Notes: a model not told the origin generated them from the sequence alone. Positions 22,691 to 32,812 are shown, counted from the first letter of the stretch. The stretch: DNA of 64,000 nucleotides from Bacteroidales bacterium (GCA_021740905.1 JAIOYV010000020.1:1-64000), one strand, 5' to 3'. Translations and numbers: made by a program.

Positions 22691-25216
22691 TTACTCCTCA
22701 TCCCAGACCACCTTCACCTTCTTCTTTTTTTCTTTCGGTTTTTTCGACAGGGTGCTGTCCTTTTTAAACAAACCAAGTTCTTCACGAAGAATGGTTTTCA
22801 TCTCTTGCTTTTCATTTTGGATGTCGTCCTTTAAAGCTGACTTTGCCCGTTTGAAATCATATTTTATTTGAATGTCATCCACATTCCCTTCAAGGATCAA
22901 AAAGAGGGTAATCATGCCATCAGGATCGTCCTCTATTTGCCATTCCTCCTGTTTTTTTTGGCTTATTTTTTTGGTCAATAAATCGGAAAGCAACACTTTC
23001 ACATCGTACGAAACCTGTTGGTCGAAACCGTGAATACCCGATATTTCGACGTTGATGGCGGACGAATGGATGTCCATGCGTGGGATATATACTTTTTCGC
23101 CCTGGATGACAATGTCGTTTTTCAGAGTCGAAAATTTAATGTGTCTTAAATCATCCACCATAATATAATCGGAAAGTGCAAGCATTGGCTCAAAATCGAA
23201 AAGTTCACCGTTTTTAACTTCCACAGAACTTTCAATGAGCAGGCTTTTGTCGATCAGGTCGAATTTTTGTGACCATTCGGTATCGTACATTACTTTTCCC
23301 GAAATGTCTCCAATTACATGATCCATTGTGAAGAAATCCTGTCCAAAATTTCGGAAGGTAAAAAGCAGCTCGTGCAAATCGATTTCCGACAAATCGGCAT
23401 CGCCGAAAATGTGTAGGTTCTTTTGTGGACTTTCTTCGAGATTCATGTTACCTGAAAGGCTTCCATTCAGGGTTTTCATACTCATATCTTTAAACTGAAC
23501 TTTTCCATCTTTCATTTTAAAAGTAGAAGAAAGGTTGCGGGCCGTAAATCGGTCATACAAAAAACTATCGCATGTCAGTTTGAAATTGAGGTCATAGTTC
23601 GCTGGAAAGTTAAACGTATCATCTGATGAACTTTTAGCAGAGAGTAAATTATCAAGATTAATTTTTGGCGAATGAATGATTCCTCCAACATTTATTTTTT
23701 TCTCCTTTGCAAAAAGCTGTTCGAGAGGAAAAGGAAAACTTGCTGAAATGTTAAGCTGGGTTTTTCCGTAAATTAGGCTCGCTTCCTTGATTTCAGCTTT
23801 GCTGTTGCTAAGGATTAATTGCCCTGTAAAATCTTCAACCCCATTGGGATTGTCTTTCATTTTCAGCATTAGCTTACTAATTTTTGCAGCACCAGAAATG
23901 TTCATCCCCTTAAGTTTTGCAGGGGAATCCCGAAATCCTTCCGGTAAATCCCCATTAAGAGAGATGTCCCCGACTAGCTGTCCACTAATATTTTCGATGC
24001 TTTCAAAAGTGAAAAAATCGGCCAAGCCAGATAGATCCGCGTTAATATCAGCAGTTAATTTTATCTTTGGATGAATAAAGTTGGTGATACTTCCCTTTCC
24101 CGAAAAACTTCCTTTGTCGCCCAATTTAAAACTGAGCTGATCAATATTTAGCAAAGAACTTTTGGAACTTTTTTGCTTGCCATTGCTAAAATTTCCCTTC
24201 GCCAGGATATGTGTGATCTTTAAACCCGATTTCCGGTTTTTGAGCTGGCCCTTTTCAATGCCAAAGGATGTTTCGATCAATGGAGCCATCCGGTTGGTAA
24301 ACTCGCCCGAAATGTGGGTGTCGAAAGAGAATATTCCCTCGCTTTCAATATCTTTAGTAAATTTCGAAAAATCTTCTGGCATTAGCGATACAAATGATTG
24401 CACATCCAGCTTTTTACCTTTTATTTTCAGGTCGATGGAATTTGGCTCCGACAGGATTACCTGTCCCGATAAAATGAAAGCAAGCTGGTTTAAACTGATA
24501 TTACCTGCGCGGATGCTGTACACATCGTCTTTCACGTCCATTTTGACATCCAGGTTTGTACTGCGACGTGACAGGTATGAATTGCTGCCTACCATAAATT
24601 TCCCTATCCACATAGCAGAGCTTATCTCCAGCCCATAATCGGAATTTGAAAATTCGCCTGACATATCTAGTTCATGCAGATGACTATGAAGCACCATGTC
24701 TTGCCCCCCATGCACCAACAAGAATTCCATATTGTTGAGCAACACTTCTTTTAAGTTGATGCTGAAATTCGATCCTTCAGCAACATTGTCCTCTTTCCAA
24801 AATCGATAATTCACCTTTCCTTGCGAATCGACAAGTAAGTTCAGCTTCCCCTTTTCAATATCGATCTTTCGCAGGTTAAGCTTGTTTCGTAGAAGTTCTT
24901 TTAGGTTGAAGCTAAGCGATACCCTTTCAGCTTTTAATAAGGTGTCGCTGTCGTATTGTGCAAATTCCTTTTTATTGAAAGAAGTACCTGTTAATATGGT
25001 GACATTTTGAAAATCGAGCTGGGCAAAAGGAAAACTTTCGAGAAGGGAAAATTGAAGATCTCCAACCTCTATTTTGGTTTCGATTTGTTTATTGATTTCA
25101 TTAATCGCCAGTTTTTTAATTTCTTCGCCATAGATAAATGCCAGAAAGATTGAAGCCAATAAGAACAAGCCAATTAACCCACCCAGCACAAACAATGATA
25201 TTTTTAATCCTTTCAT
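22691..25216 (-). CDS. AsmA-family protein
   Basis: 841 residues. One N-terminal membrane anchor (LFVLGGLIGLFLLASIFLAF), then a very long beta-strand-rich periplasmic region. It contains the AsmA start pattern (EINKQIETKIEVGDLQFSLL, FPFAQLDFQNVTI) and the AsmA C-terminal pattern near residues 600-770 (MKTLNGSLSGNMNLEESP, GDADLSEIDLHELL, KNGELFDFEPMLALSDY). The tail is Lys/Glu-rich. AsmA-like proteins are thought to bridge inner and outer membrane for lipid transport or outer-membrane biogenesis. It has its own promoter at 25248-25278 and is monocistronic. Confidence 0.86.
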   Translation of the reverse strand: MKGLKISLFVLGGLIGLFLLASIFLAFIYGEEIKKLAINEINKQIETKIEVGDLQFSLLESFPFAQLDFQNVTILTGTSFNKKEFAQYDSDTLLKAERVSLSFNLKELLRNKLNLRKIDIEKGKLNLLVDSQGKVNYRFWKEDNVAEGSNFSINLKEVLLNNMEFLLVHGGQDMVLHSHLHELDMSGEFSNSDYGLEISSAMWIGKFMVGSNSYLSRRSTNLDVKMDVKDDVYSIRAGNISLNQLAFILSGQVILSEPNSIDLKIKGKKLDVQSFVSLMPEDFSKFTKDIESEGIFSFDTHISGEFTNRMAPLIETSFGIEKGQLKNRKSGLKITHILAKGNFSNGKQKSSKSSLLNIDQLSFKLGDKGSFSGKGSITNFIHPKIKLTADINADLSGLADFFTFESIENISGQLVGDISLNGDLPEGFRDSPAKLKGMNISGAAKISKLMLKMKDNPNGVEDFTGQLILSNSKAEIKEASLIYGKTQLNISASFPFPLEQLFAKEKKINVGGIIHSPKINLDNLLSAKSSSDDTFNFPANYDLNFKLTCDSFLYDRFTARNLSSTFKMKDGKVQFKDMSMKTLNGSLSGNMNLEESPQKNLHIFGDADLSEIDLHELLFTFRNFGQDFFTMDHVIGDISGKVMYDTEWSQKFDLIDKSLLIESSVEVKNGELFDFEPMLALSDYIMVDDLRHIKFSTLKNDIVIQGEKVYIPRMDIHSSAINVEISGIHGFDQQVSYDVKVLLSDLLTKKISQKKQEEWQIEDDPDGMITLFLILEGNVDDIQIKYDFKRAKSALKDDIQNEKQEMKTILREELGLFKKDSTLSKKPKEKKKKVKVVWDEE

Positions 25217-25247
25217 GTTTCTTGATTACGCTAAATAAAACGTGGGG

Positions 25248-25278
25248 CAAAGTTAGCTATTGTAAGGAAGTCGTAAAA
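25248..25278 (-). promoter_or_regulatory. Promoter of the AsmA-family gene
   Basis: Minus strand: TTTT (25275-25278), 19 nt, TAACTTTG (25248-25255), about 32 bp before the ATG. The -7 box is exact. Confidence 0.65.
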
Positions 25279-25340
25279 GTTTTGATAATATTCTGATTGA
25301 CTGTGTTCAAGGTAATAATGGAAGCAAATTCGGAGGATTT

Positions 25341-25434
25341 CCCCCAGTCTATCCCGATGCAGTCGGGACTGGCTGGGATTAGGGGTGGATTTAATGTATG
25401 AACTCCCCCCTCTTATTCTCCCCGAGGGGAGACA
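25341..25434. repeat. Hairpin-forming intergenic elements
   Basis: CCAGTC (25344-25349), CCCGA (25353-25357) and TCGGGACTGG (25363-25372) can pair around a five-base loop. At about 25419-25434 lies the perfect palindrome TCTCCCCGAGGGGAGA. The rest of 25279-25601 holds no recognisable gene. The position 3' of pdxA makes a termination role possible, but no T-run follows. Confidence 0.5.
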
Positions 25435-25601
25435 GTGCTCTGTAGCAGTCTATTGCCTAAATTGAATAGTTCTGGCAATGAAGTCGTAGCAATCCGCACG
25501 GATATACGACAAAATCCACTTTATTTTTAGACCGATGTCTCACACATTCCTGCCAGCAAATACAGGGCACGAAGCACCAGCGTTAGTGGACAATCTAAAT
25601 T

Positions 25602-26696
25602 TTAATTTCCGCTCAGTTCTGCAAGTTCTGCATTTGGTGCCATCTTGTCAAGCAAATCGCGTTGTGGCCTCAATGGGTTCGCGTTTAATTCCTCATACTC
25701 CTCCCTGTTCTTATAAATGTCGATGGCAAGGTAAAGGGATTGTCTAAACGAATTGATCGAGGCCATATCCCTTCCGGCCAACTCGTAAGCTGTACCATGA
25801 GCAGGCGATGTTCGTATAACTGGCAGACCGGCTGTAAAATTCACCCCATTATCGAACGAAAGTGCTTTGAAGGGCACCAAGCCCTGGTCGTGATACATAG
25901 CGAGGATAGCATCGAACTTCCTTACATTGTCCGAACCAAAAAAGCCATCGGCAGGAAAAGGTCCCATCACCACAATGCCCGATTTTTTAGTTTCGGCAAT
26001 GGCTGGACTAATAATTTCCATTTCTTCGGTTCCGATTATGCCGTTGTCGCCGGCATGTGGATTCAACCCAAACACAGCAATACGAGGCTTCCGGATTCCA
26101 AAATCGACGATCAAGCTATTGTTGAGCAACTGGATCTTATTAATAATATCTTCTTTGGTGATAAGGCTTGCGATTTTTGAAACAGGCTGATGCCCCACCA
26201 CAACTCCAACCTTCATTACATCGCTCACCATAAGCATAAGCGATGAATTGCCCGAAAATTTATTTTCCAGATATTCGGTATGTCCCGGGAAATTAAACTT
26301 CTCAGAATGAATATTGTGTTTGTTGATAGGGGCAGTTACCAGGGCCTGGATATCGCCCCGACGTAAATCTTCGGTAGCCCTTTCCAAAGCGGAATAGGCA
26401 GCTTCGCCGGCCATAGTGGTCGATTTCCCCAACTCCACCCGTATGTTTTCGTCGGTGCAATTAATGATGTTGGCCCGCTTGTGATTAGCCTCCGATGGAT
26501 GTTTGATAATATTCAAGCTGAAATTATCAATATTTAAGGCTTTGCGGTGATACGCAGCAATTTTTGGCGACCCGTACACAATGGGTGTGCACATTTCGTA
26601 AATCCGGTTATCCAACAGTGTCTTAATGATTATCTCGTAGCCTATGCCGTTTACATCGCCTTGCGTGATGCCTATAATTATTTTTTCTTTCTTCAT
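25602..26696 (-). CDS. pdxA: 4-hydroxythreonine-4-phosphate dehydrogenase
   Basis: 364 residues. Start IIIGITQGDVNGIGYEIIIK and the metal-binding histidines in FNFPGHTEYLE, FGLNPHAGDNGIIG and MYHDQGLVPFKALSFDNGVN, then LPVIRTSPAHGTAYELAG, are all classic PdxA. The enzyme oxidises 4-phosphohydroxy-L-threonine in DXP-independent-ring pyridoxal 5'-phosphate synthesis. It is monocistronic on the minus strand; a -7 element TACTTTTG lies at 26754-26761. Confidence 0.97.
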   Translation of the reverse strand: MKKEKIIIGITQGDVNGIGYEIIIKTLLDNRIYEMCTPIVYGSPKIAAYHRKALNIDNFSLNIIKHPSEANHKRANIINCTDENIRVELGKSTTMAGEAAYSALERATEDLRRGDIQALVTAPINKHNIHSEKFNFPGHTEYLENKFSGNSSLMLMVSDVMKVGVVVGHQPVSKIASLITKEDIINKIQLLNNSLIVDFGIRKPRIAVFGLNPHAGDNGIIGTEEMEIISPAIAETKKSGIVVMGPFPADGFFGSDNVRKFDAILAMYHDQGLVPFKALSFDNGVNFTAGLPVIRTSPAHGTAYELAGRDMASINSFRQSLYLAIDIYKNREEYEELNANPLRPQRDLLDKMAPNAELAELSGN

Positions 26697-26753
26697 TCTT
26701 AGTACAATATTTTATGCTGTATGAAAGCTCATTCCATGAGTTTCAAAATCACA

Positions 26754-26761
26754 CAAAAGTA
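26754..26761 (-). promoter_or_regulatory. -7 element upstream of pdxA
   Basis: Exact TAnnTTTG match (TACTTTTG), 57 bp before the pdxA ATG; no good -33 box at 19-21 nt. The remainder of the 26762-27088 divergent spacer toward frr is AT-rich with no other feature I can support. Confidence 0.45.
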
Positions 26762-27088
26762 AGAAGAATTTTAAGAGCCTAATAAATGATTATTGACTAT
26801 CGTTTATTTTATAATTTATTCTACCCAGGAAATTTCTTTTTAGCAATCATAGAACTCAAATTATTGATAATTGTCATTTGATTAATTCAATCCCCTATAC
26901 AAAAGCAGAAGATTTGTATGGAACGAGATCAATTTCGCTCTGGAATGAAGTAAAGATTTGATTTAATGCAACAGGGATTTTACATTCACGCAAAATAAAT
27001 GATTGGTTAATTCTTAGATTTATATACTTTTATTGCCAAATTTATTGGTTCTAAAATTTAGCGAAAATCATTAAATATCAAGATAGTC

Positions 27089-27652
27089 ATGGAAGAAGAA
27101 GTCAAGATGCAATTAGAGTTTACCAACGAAAGCATGAACAATGCCATCAGCCACCTTGTCGCAGAACTGGCGCGGATACGGGCAGGCAAAGCAAATGTGA
27201 GCATGTTGGATGGTATCTTTATTGATTATTACGGGGCCAACACACCACTCAGCCAAGTGGCCAATATCAACACCCCCGATCCTAAAATGATCGTAATCCA
27301 GCCCTGGGAAAAATCAATAATCGGAACTATCGAAAAGGCCATCCAAAAAGCCAACATTGGGATCAACCCGCAAAACGACGGCGAAATCATCAGGCTGGCC
27401 GTCCCTCCTCTGACCGAAGAACGTAGGCGCGACTTGGTAAAACAAGTAAAAAACGAAGGCGAACACACCAAAGTGAGTATTCGCAATAGCCGTCGCGAAG
27501 CCAACGATGAATTTAAAACCATGAAAAAAGAGGGGCTTTCGGAAGACATGGAAAAAGATGCCGAAGCTCAGGTGCAGGCCCTCACCGACAAATATATTAC
27601 GAAAGTTGATGAGCTGGTGGCCATAAAGGAAAAGGATATCATGACCATATAG
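27089..27652 (+). CDS. frr: Ribosome recycling factor
   Basis: 187 residues, normal length. Domain I helices: ELARIRAGKANVSMLDGIFI (arginine-rich tip region), then PLSQVANINTPDPKMIVIQPW and IQKANIGINPQNDGEIIRLA in domain II, and LTEERRRDLVKQVKNEGEHTK, the family signature. RRF splits post-termination ribosomes with EF-G. The start could also be Met7, but the longer form fits other Bacteroidota proteins. pyrH is not adjacent. Confidence 0.97.
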   Translation: MEEEVKMQLEFTNESMNNAISHLVAELARIRAGKANVSMLDGIFIDYYGANTPLSQVANINTPDPKMIVIQPWEKSIIGTIEKAIQKANIGINPQNDGEIIRLAVPPLTEERRRDLVKQVKNEGEHTKVSIRNSRREANDEFKTMKKEGLSEDMEKDAEAQVQALTDKYITKVDELVAIKEKDIMTI

Positions 27653-27786
27653 CGCTTGCAAGAAAGCTTCATTTGCTGCACCTGCGGATGCGGAGCTGCT
27701 TTCATACTATGCTAAAGCTTCGTTTGTCATGGACTTTATCAATTGACAACATTAATAAATAATCAATATTAAATAATAATTTAAAA

Positions 27787-28494
27787 ATGAGACTACTATT
27801 AATTAGCAATTCGACCATGGCGGGCGAGCCATACTTAGATTATCCCAAGTTCAACATACAAGAATTTCTTGGCCCAAACATTAAAAAAGTTCTGTTTGTG
27901 CCTTACGCAGGCATCACCTTTTCGTATGACACATACACTGCCAAAGTCCAGCAACGTTTCGATGAAATTGGCTACACAGTCGATCCCATCCACAAACATG
28001 CCGACCCGGTGGAGGCAGTAAGAAATGCAGAGGCAATAGTTGTTGGAGGGGGCAATACCTTTCACCTGGTGCATCAGCTTCATGCCAATAAGTTGATCGA
28101 TGCCATCCGCGAAAAAGTTTTAAGCGGGACACCCTTTGTGGGATGGAGTGCCGGATCGAATGTGGCTTGCCCCACACTGCGCACGACCAACGACATGCCC
28201 ATTATCGAGCCTGCCAGTTTCGACACATTCAACCTGGTTCCGTTCCAGATCAACCCACATTATCTCGATGCAAACCCCGATGGCCATGCCGGCGAAACCC
28301 GCGAAGCCCGTATCGAAGAATTTATTGAAATCAATCCCGGAATGTATGTGGCCGGTTTGCGTGAGGGCTGTATGTTTAAGGTGGAAAATGGCAAGATGGA
28401 GCACATTGGGACACGCACATGCCGCATCTTTAAAAAAGGCCAGGCTCCTTATGAATTGAAATCAGGCGACAATTTTGATTTTTTGTTGAAGTAA
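27787..28494 (+). CDS. pepE: Dipeptidase E (alpha-aspartyl dipeptidase)
   Basis: 235 residues, family S51. The nucleophile serine is in FVGWSAGSNVACPT near residue 121. The glycine-rich AIVVGGGNTFHLVHQL precedes it. The catalytic histidine region is NPHYLDANPDGHAGETREAR. PepE cleaves Asp-X dipeptides in the cytoplasm; no signal peptide is seen. The gene follows frr by 134 bp and precedes a predicted outer-membrane protein by 23 bp. Whether these form one unit is unclear. Confidence 0.95.
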   Translation: MRLLLISNSTMAGEPYLDYPKFNIQEFLGPNIKKVLFVPYAGITFSYDTYTAKVQQRFDEIGYTVDPIHKHADPVEAVRNAEAIVVGGGNTFHLVHQLHANKLIDAIREKVLSGTPFVGWSAGSNVACPTLRTTNDMPIIEPASFDTFNLVPFQINPHYLDANPDGHAGETREARIEEFIEINPGMYVAGLREGCMFKVENGKMEHIGTRTCRIFKKGQAPYELKSGDNFDFLLK

Positions 28495-28517
28495 ATTGTT
28501 TTCAAATACATTTAACG

Positions 28518-29114
28518 ATGAAAACAACAGGCCTTCTTGCATTCCTTATTATTTTGGCTTCCTCGCTTTTTGCCCAGGAAACCCAAACCTACCAAACATT
28601 CAAAAACCACAAACAGACCATCGAAATAAAAGGAATGGGTGCCCCGATGATCGATTTTTCGGGCACAGTGGATGCCTTCACTTTTTTATGGGGGGGCGGG
28701 GCTGCTGCTATCATTAACAAAAACCTGTACATAGGGGGATTTGGCTATTCGGCCTACAATGGCCTAAACCCCGATGGCTTGACTGCCGAGGAAGACTACG
28801 AAAATTATTTCGATTATGGCGGTATCTGGGCCGGATACATTTTCAAACCCAACGAGCTTATCCATCCTATTTTTGATATAAAAGCCGGCTGGGGAAACCT
28901 GGCCATCGATAACTTGGAAACTGGGATACTGGTGAATTTTTCAACCTACGTGATCAAGCCCTCGTTCGAGCTGGAAATGAACATAAACCGCTACCTGAAA
29001 ATTGGCCTCGATGTCCATTATCGGCATGTCGGCAAAGTGGAAATCCTAACCAGTACCTACGACCTATCGGGAACCGGTGTGGGACTTTCGTTTAAATTTG
29101 GGTGGTTTGAGTAA
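28518..29114 (+). CDS. Predicted outer-membrane beta-barrel protein
   Basis: 198 residues with a signal peptide (MKTTGLLAFLIILASSLFAQ). The mature part alternates hydrophobic and polar residues in about ten strands with aromatic ends (LYIGGFGYSAYNGL, YGGIWAGYIFKPNEL, YLKIGLDVHYRHVG) and finishes GLSFKFGWFE with the terminal aromatic pattern of outer-membrane barrels. It is rich in Gly. I do not recognise a named family, so function is open. It lies 23 bp after pepE. Confidence 0.65.
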   Translation: MKTTGLLAFLIILASSLFAQETQTYQTFKNHKQTIEIKGMGAPMIDFSGTVDAFTFLWGGGAAAIINKNLYIGGFGYSAYNGLNPDGLTAEEDYENYFDYGGIWAGYIFKPNELIHPIFDIKAGWGNLAIDNLETGILVNFSTYVIKPSFELEMNINRYLKIGLDVHYRHVGKVEILTSTYDLSGTGVGLSFKFGWFE

Positions 29115-29261
29115 TTTCAATTCCCGGCTATATCGTAATCGAAAGCTAAATCTTGGGCAATAGCTGGAAGGGTAATTGCCAAAATGGGTATTGTTTGATC
29201 TGAGGAAAAATAGTATTTTTAATGAAAATTAAAATAGCCTACTAATTGGGAGGAAACCATT

Positions 29262-30179
29262 ATGAAGAAAATTATTTTTATTTTAGTGTTATTACCGTTT
29301 TTTGCTTCTGCACAGCAAGCCTATCCATTGGTTAAGGACGGCGGTATATGGCGTATTGTCGAGGCTACGCAAAATGGGCCAAATGATCCTGTTCAGTACG
29401 AGAAGTTTCAATATTATGTTAGCGGGGACACATCCATTGAGAATAACAGCTATAAAAAAGTATATTTAACCAATTATGATAGCATTATCAATATTCAATC
29501 GTATGTGGCGGCTATTCGTGAGGACAGTACAAAAAAGGTATATGTCCGTGTAAATGGGTATATTGGCAATAGTATGCCTTTAAGTGACTCTACAGACTAT
29601 TTGTTATATGATTTTAATTTAACTGAAGGGGACACATTTACTTCGCAAGGAAATGCAATTTTAAACGAGTGGATTGTTGATGCTGTTGATAGTATCGATA
29701 TAAATGGAGAATGGAGAAAACGTATTAATTTATATAGTTATGTGTACACTTCATGGATTGAAGGTATAGGAGATCTAAACAGTTTGTTTTTTCCTTTATT
29801 ATATACTTTTGAACATAGTTTTATTCTTTCTTGCTATGAGGATGATAATATATTTTGGACAAATCCTTATTTAATTCAGATTAATACAGATTGCTATACT
29901 TATGTAATTGAGGAAAGTATAAATAGTGAAAAATCAGAAATGCAAGTTTTCCCAAACCCATCGGGAGATTATATTACATTTAAGAGTGAAAAAGCGTTTG
30001 AACACGAAGCAGTAATTTACATCTTCAATTCTTTAGGACAAATAAAGGATATGGTTAAGCTTGAAAATGGGCTTTATAATATCAACGTACATTTGGATAA
30101 TTACCCTTCTGGTATTTACTTTTATAAAATTGAAAACAAACTGGAAATTTTAGAAAATGGGAAATTCGTTAAAGAATGA
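29262..30179 (+). CDS. Secreted protein with T9SS sorting domain
   Basis: 305 residues. Signal peptide MKKIIFILVLLPFFASAQ; a central region of about 200 residues with repeated 'GDT' turns and no recognised enzyme motif; and a type A T9SS C-terminal domain (MQVFPNPSGDYITFKSE, IFNSLGQIKDM, LDNYPSGIYFYKIEN). The protein would cross the outer membrane by the T9SS and be attached to the surface or released. Its codon use is more AT-rich than that of pepE just upstream. The gap of 147 bp suggests a separate transcript. Confidence 0.82.
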   Translation: MKKIIFILVLLPFFASAQQAYPLVKDGGIWRIVEATQNGPNDPVQYEKFQYYVSGDTSIENNSYKKVYLTNYDSIINIQSYVAAIREDSTKKVYVRVNGYIGNSMPLSDSTDYLLYDFNLTEGDTFTSQGNAILNEWIVDAVDSIDINGEWRKRINLYSYVYTSWIEGIGDLNSLFFPLLYTFEHSFILSCYEDDNIFWTNPYLIQINTDCYTYVIEESINSEKSEMQVFPNPSGDYITFKSEKAFEHEAVIYIFNSLGQIKDMVKLENGLYNINVHLDNYPSGIYFYKIENKLEILENGKFVKE

Positions 30180-30422
30180 AAATACCTCTAAGCCTTGCTG
30201 GTTTCTAAACCATAATATACAATCGTAAGGTAGCGGAGGGCGAGCAGCTAAGACAATTTTATATGCCATCTCCGAAGGCATTCAATATTACTGCAACCTT
30301 CGTCCTATCGCAATGTCACTTCTACCGGGGTGTTTTTGGGCTGTTGGCTTTGATCACCACCTCCACTTACTTATACTTCAAACGGAATAAATTTCCGCAT
30401 TTTGTTAAATCCATCTAACAAT

Positions 30423-30600
30423 ACTGTCGCCTCTACGAGGCTTGGTAAACTTTCTCCTGTTTATTGCTACCATACTGCCGTTCCTGACGGAACTCTACTC
30501 AAATACTAAATATTAGATAAGCCTCGTTGAGGCGATAGTATGGTAGAAACAATCAAGAGAAAGCTGCGTAGCCTCGTAGAGGCGACAGTATGGTAGAAAG
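30423..30600. repeat. REP-like element cluster ('gcctcgtagaggcgacagtatggtag')
   Basis: Two direct copies (30520-30549 and 30570-30599) each read 'agcctcgt.gaggcga.agt' plus 'atggtagaaa'. An inverted copy of the first 20 bases lies at 30423-30442 (perfect match to 30570-30589). A fourth copy, inverted and with a different head ('ctaccatactgccgttcctg'), lies at about 30467-30494. Each head is itself a hairpin (GCCTCGTAGAGGC). This looks like a BIME-type arrangement of REP elements. The surrounding 30180-30757 has no gene. Confidence 0.8.
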
Positions 30601-30757
30601 TTAGCAAGAATTTTCATACACCTAAAATTCCCTGCCGTTTGCTATTTTTTCACCTTTTTATCAACCGATTGAATTTTGCCCTAATGCAGAAATTTATCCC
30701 GTTTTCAGTATAGCATCTCCAAGATGCTTAGTAAGTTGCAGGCATGACAACTATAAC

Positions 30758-32425
30758 CTACATTGCCTCCTTCAAAATCGAATCATACTGCTCTTTATCC
30801 TTCAGAACCTCGATGGCTTTGATTACCATTTCGTCTTTTTTGAGGTCGTATTCCAGGCTGCCTTGTTTGAAATAGTAGCGTTGTAGGATGTCGCCGGCAA
30901 TCAGGTCGGAGATTTCATCCTTGAAAATCTGAAGATCTTTTTTCAGGTCGTGGGCCAGGATTTTTTCGAGGGCCTCGAATTCAGCCTGGGCTTTCTTGTA
31001 ATATTTTTCATCTTCGGCCACTTTCTTCAACTCGTTGAAAAACTCCTCGCTGTTGGTTTCATAATCGAAATCGCGTTGTAGGGTGAAGTCAACAAAGCTC
31101 TTATAATCTTCATCCGAAAAAACAAAGCTGTTGGCAGGTGGCACCGAGTCGTGCACCAGGCAATATTGGGTCACGAAATCGAAGATCACATCTTTCACAT
31201 ACAGGATGGAGGCCAGCTTGCTTAATTCCCCGTTGTCGACCACCACATCGGGCACAACACCCCCACCGTCGTATACTTTCCTGCCATTTTTGGTCGAAAA
31301 TTCAGAGATCAGCGAATCAGGGATATGGCCCACGCTCCCGTCGGGGTTACGGTGGGTGTAGTCGAGTGCCTGGATGCATCGGCCACTGGGGATATAATAT
31401 TTAGCCGTGGTCACCTTTAGTTTGGTGTTGTAGCTAAGGTCGCGGGTTGCCTGCACGAGGCCTTTCCCGAATGTCCGTTTGCCCACAATCACCCCCCTAT
31501 CGAGATCCTGCATGGCCCCCGAAACAATTTCGGATGCCGATGCCGACATGCTGTTTACCAGCACTGCAATGGGCATTAGGGTATCATAAGCTGCCTTGGG
31601 AGTAAGATAGGTATGGTCGAAGCTTTTCACTTTTCCGCGTGTACTGCAAATTTCCTGTCCCTGTTTCACAAATAGGTTCATGATTTTTACAGCTTCCATC
31701 AACAACCCACCCGGGTTGCCACGCAGATCGAATACCAGCGATTTAAGGTTCTTGTTTTTCTTTAAATCGACGAGGGCATCGTTTACCTCCGCATAAGCCT
31801 TGTCGGTAAAAGATGTAAGGCGGATGTACCCAATTTCATCATCGAGCATTTGGTAATGGGGCACCGATTTTATATCGATCTTTTCGCGGGTGAGATTAAG
31901 CTTTTGGGTACCCTCAGTACCGGGTCGCTCAATCAATAATTCAACCTCGGTGTTAGGCTGGCCTTTCAGCACTTCACTTAAATCTTCGATGCTTTTGTCG
32001 GCTATGCTTTGTCCGTCAATTTCGATAATCAGGTCACCGGCTTTCAGTCCAGCTTTGGATGCGGGTGAATTCTCGTAAGGCTCGGTGACAAGTGCTTTGG
32101 GACCGCTTTTCTTCATCAAGGCACCAATCCCGCCATATTGACCGGTGGTGATAAAACGGTAGGTTTCGATCTTCGATTCAGGGATGTAATTAGTATAGGG
32201 GTCAAGCTTGATTAACATTCCTTCAATCCCGTTTTTGATCATAGTACCCGGGTCGGTTTCATCGACATAATAGAGGTTTACCTCACGAAAAAGGGTATAG
32301 AAAATATCGAGGTTTTTAGCAATCTCGAAATCCTTTTCGTAAAAGCTTAAAAAGCCTACCGACGAAATTACTATCGCCGAAATGATTATCCAGGTTTTTC
32401 CTGCTCGTATATGTTTAAATTCCAT
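30758..32425 (-). CDS. ctpA: Carboxy-terminal processing protease (S41 family)
   Basis: 555 residues. An N-terminal membrane anchor (IIISAIVISSVGFLSF), a PDZ domain about 85-175 (GGIGALMKKSGPKALVTEPY, SPASKAGLKAGDLIIEIDG) and the S41 core. The Ser nucleophile is in NSMSASASEIVSGAMQD near 296, the Lys in VGKRTFGKGLVQATRDL near 320. RGNPGGLLMEAVKIMNLF is the usual substrate-channel strand. The long C-terminal helical part (about 440-555) is typical of Bacteroidota members. It degrades or trims periplasmic proteins. It is last in the DUF4271-hemD-rnpA-yidD order but 162 bp away, with its own possible promoter. Confidence 0.93.
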   Translation of the reverse strand: MEFKHIRAGKTWIIISAIVISSVGFLSFYEKDFEIAKNLDIFYTLFREVNLYYVDETDPGTMIKNGIEGMLIKLDPYTNYIPESKIETYRFITTGQYGGIGALMKKSGPKALVTEPYENSPASKAGLKAGDLIIEIDGQSIADKSIEDLSEVLKGQPNTEVELLIERPGTEGTQKLNLTREKIDIKSVPHYQMLDDEIGYIRLTSFTDKAYAEVNDALVDLKKNKNLKSLVFDLRGNPGGLLMEAVKIMNLFVKQGQEICSTRGKVKSFDHTYLTPKAAYDTLMPIAVLVNSMSASASEIVSGAMQDLDRGVIVGKRTFGKGLVQATRDLSYNTKLKVTTAKYYIPSGRCIQALDYTHRNPDGSVGHIPDSLISEFSTKNGRKVYDGGGVVPDVVVDNGELSKLASILYVKDVIFDFVTQYCLVHDSVPPANSFVFSDEDYKSFVDFTLQRDFDYETNSEEFFNELKKVAEDEKYYKKAQAEFEALEKILAHDLKKDLQIFKDEISDLIAGDILQRYYFKQGSLEYDLKKDEMVIKAIEVLKDKEQYDSILKEAM

Positions 32426-32473
32426 TTTTATAGTTTAAAAGTTCTGAGTTAAAGAGTTCTGAGTTTGTCAGTT

Positions 32474-32481
32474 CAAAGTTA
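32474..32481 (-). promoter_or_regulatory. -7 element upstream of ctpA
   Basis: TAACTTTG on the minus strand, with TTTG 15 nt upstream, shorter than the ideal 19-21. It lies in a stretch of 'agttctgagttaaagagttc' tandem words that may also be repeat-derived. Confidence 0.35.
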
Positions 32482-32587
32482 CAAAAGTCCTGATCTCAAA
32501 GTTTATTAGTTAAAAAGTTCAATTTCAATTTACAATGCCATACTGCCAATTTACCCAACGAAGTTTTTGCCTACTGAGGACTGTCGA

Positions 32588-32812
32588 CTACGGAACAGGG
32601 TCGTAACCCTCCCCACCCCAGGGGTTGCACGACAAAAACCGCTTTAACGACAAATACCCTCCCTTGTATGGCCCGTGTTTTTTCAATGCCTCGATGCTGT
32701 AAGCCGAACAAGTGGGCGTGTACCTGCACGATGCCGGGGTAATGGGCGAAATAGTGTACTGGTAAAATCTCACAAACCCAATAAATATCTTATTTAACAG
32801 CTTTTTCATCAA
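32588..32812 (-). CDS. yidD: Membrane protein insertion efficiency factor YidD
   Basis: 74 residues. The family signature is complete: [20 protein letters not shown] with the conserved cysteines, [15 protein letters not shown], and [17 protein letters not shown] at the end. An amphipathic N-terminal helix allows peripheral membrane binding next to YidC. It overlaps the rnpA end by 23 bp in the same direction, the usual arrangement. Confidence 0.96.
   Translation of the reverse strand: MMKKLLNKIFIGFVRFYQYTISPITPASCRYTPTCSAYSIEALKKHGPYKGGYLSLKRFLSCNPWGGEGYDPVP

Noticed and set aside
27653-27786. A terminator or riboswitch between frr and pepE
   Set aside because: The stretch contains 'gctaaagcttcg'-type repeat words but no stable stem followed by T residues and no known riboswitch pattern.
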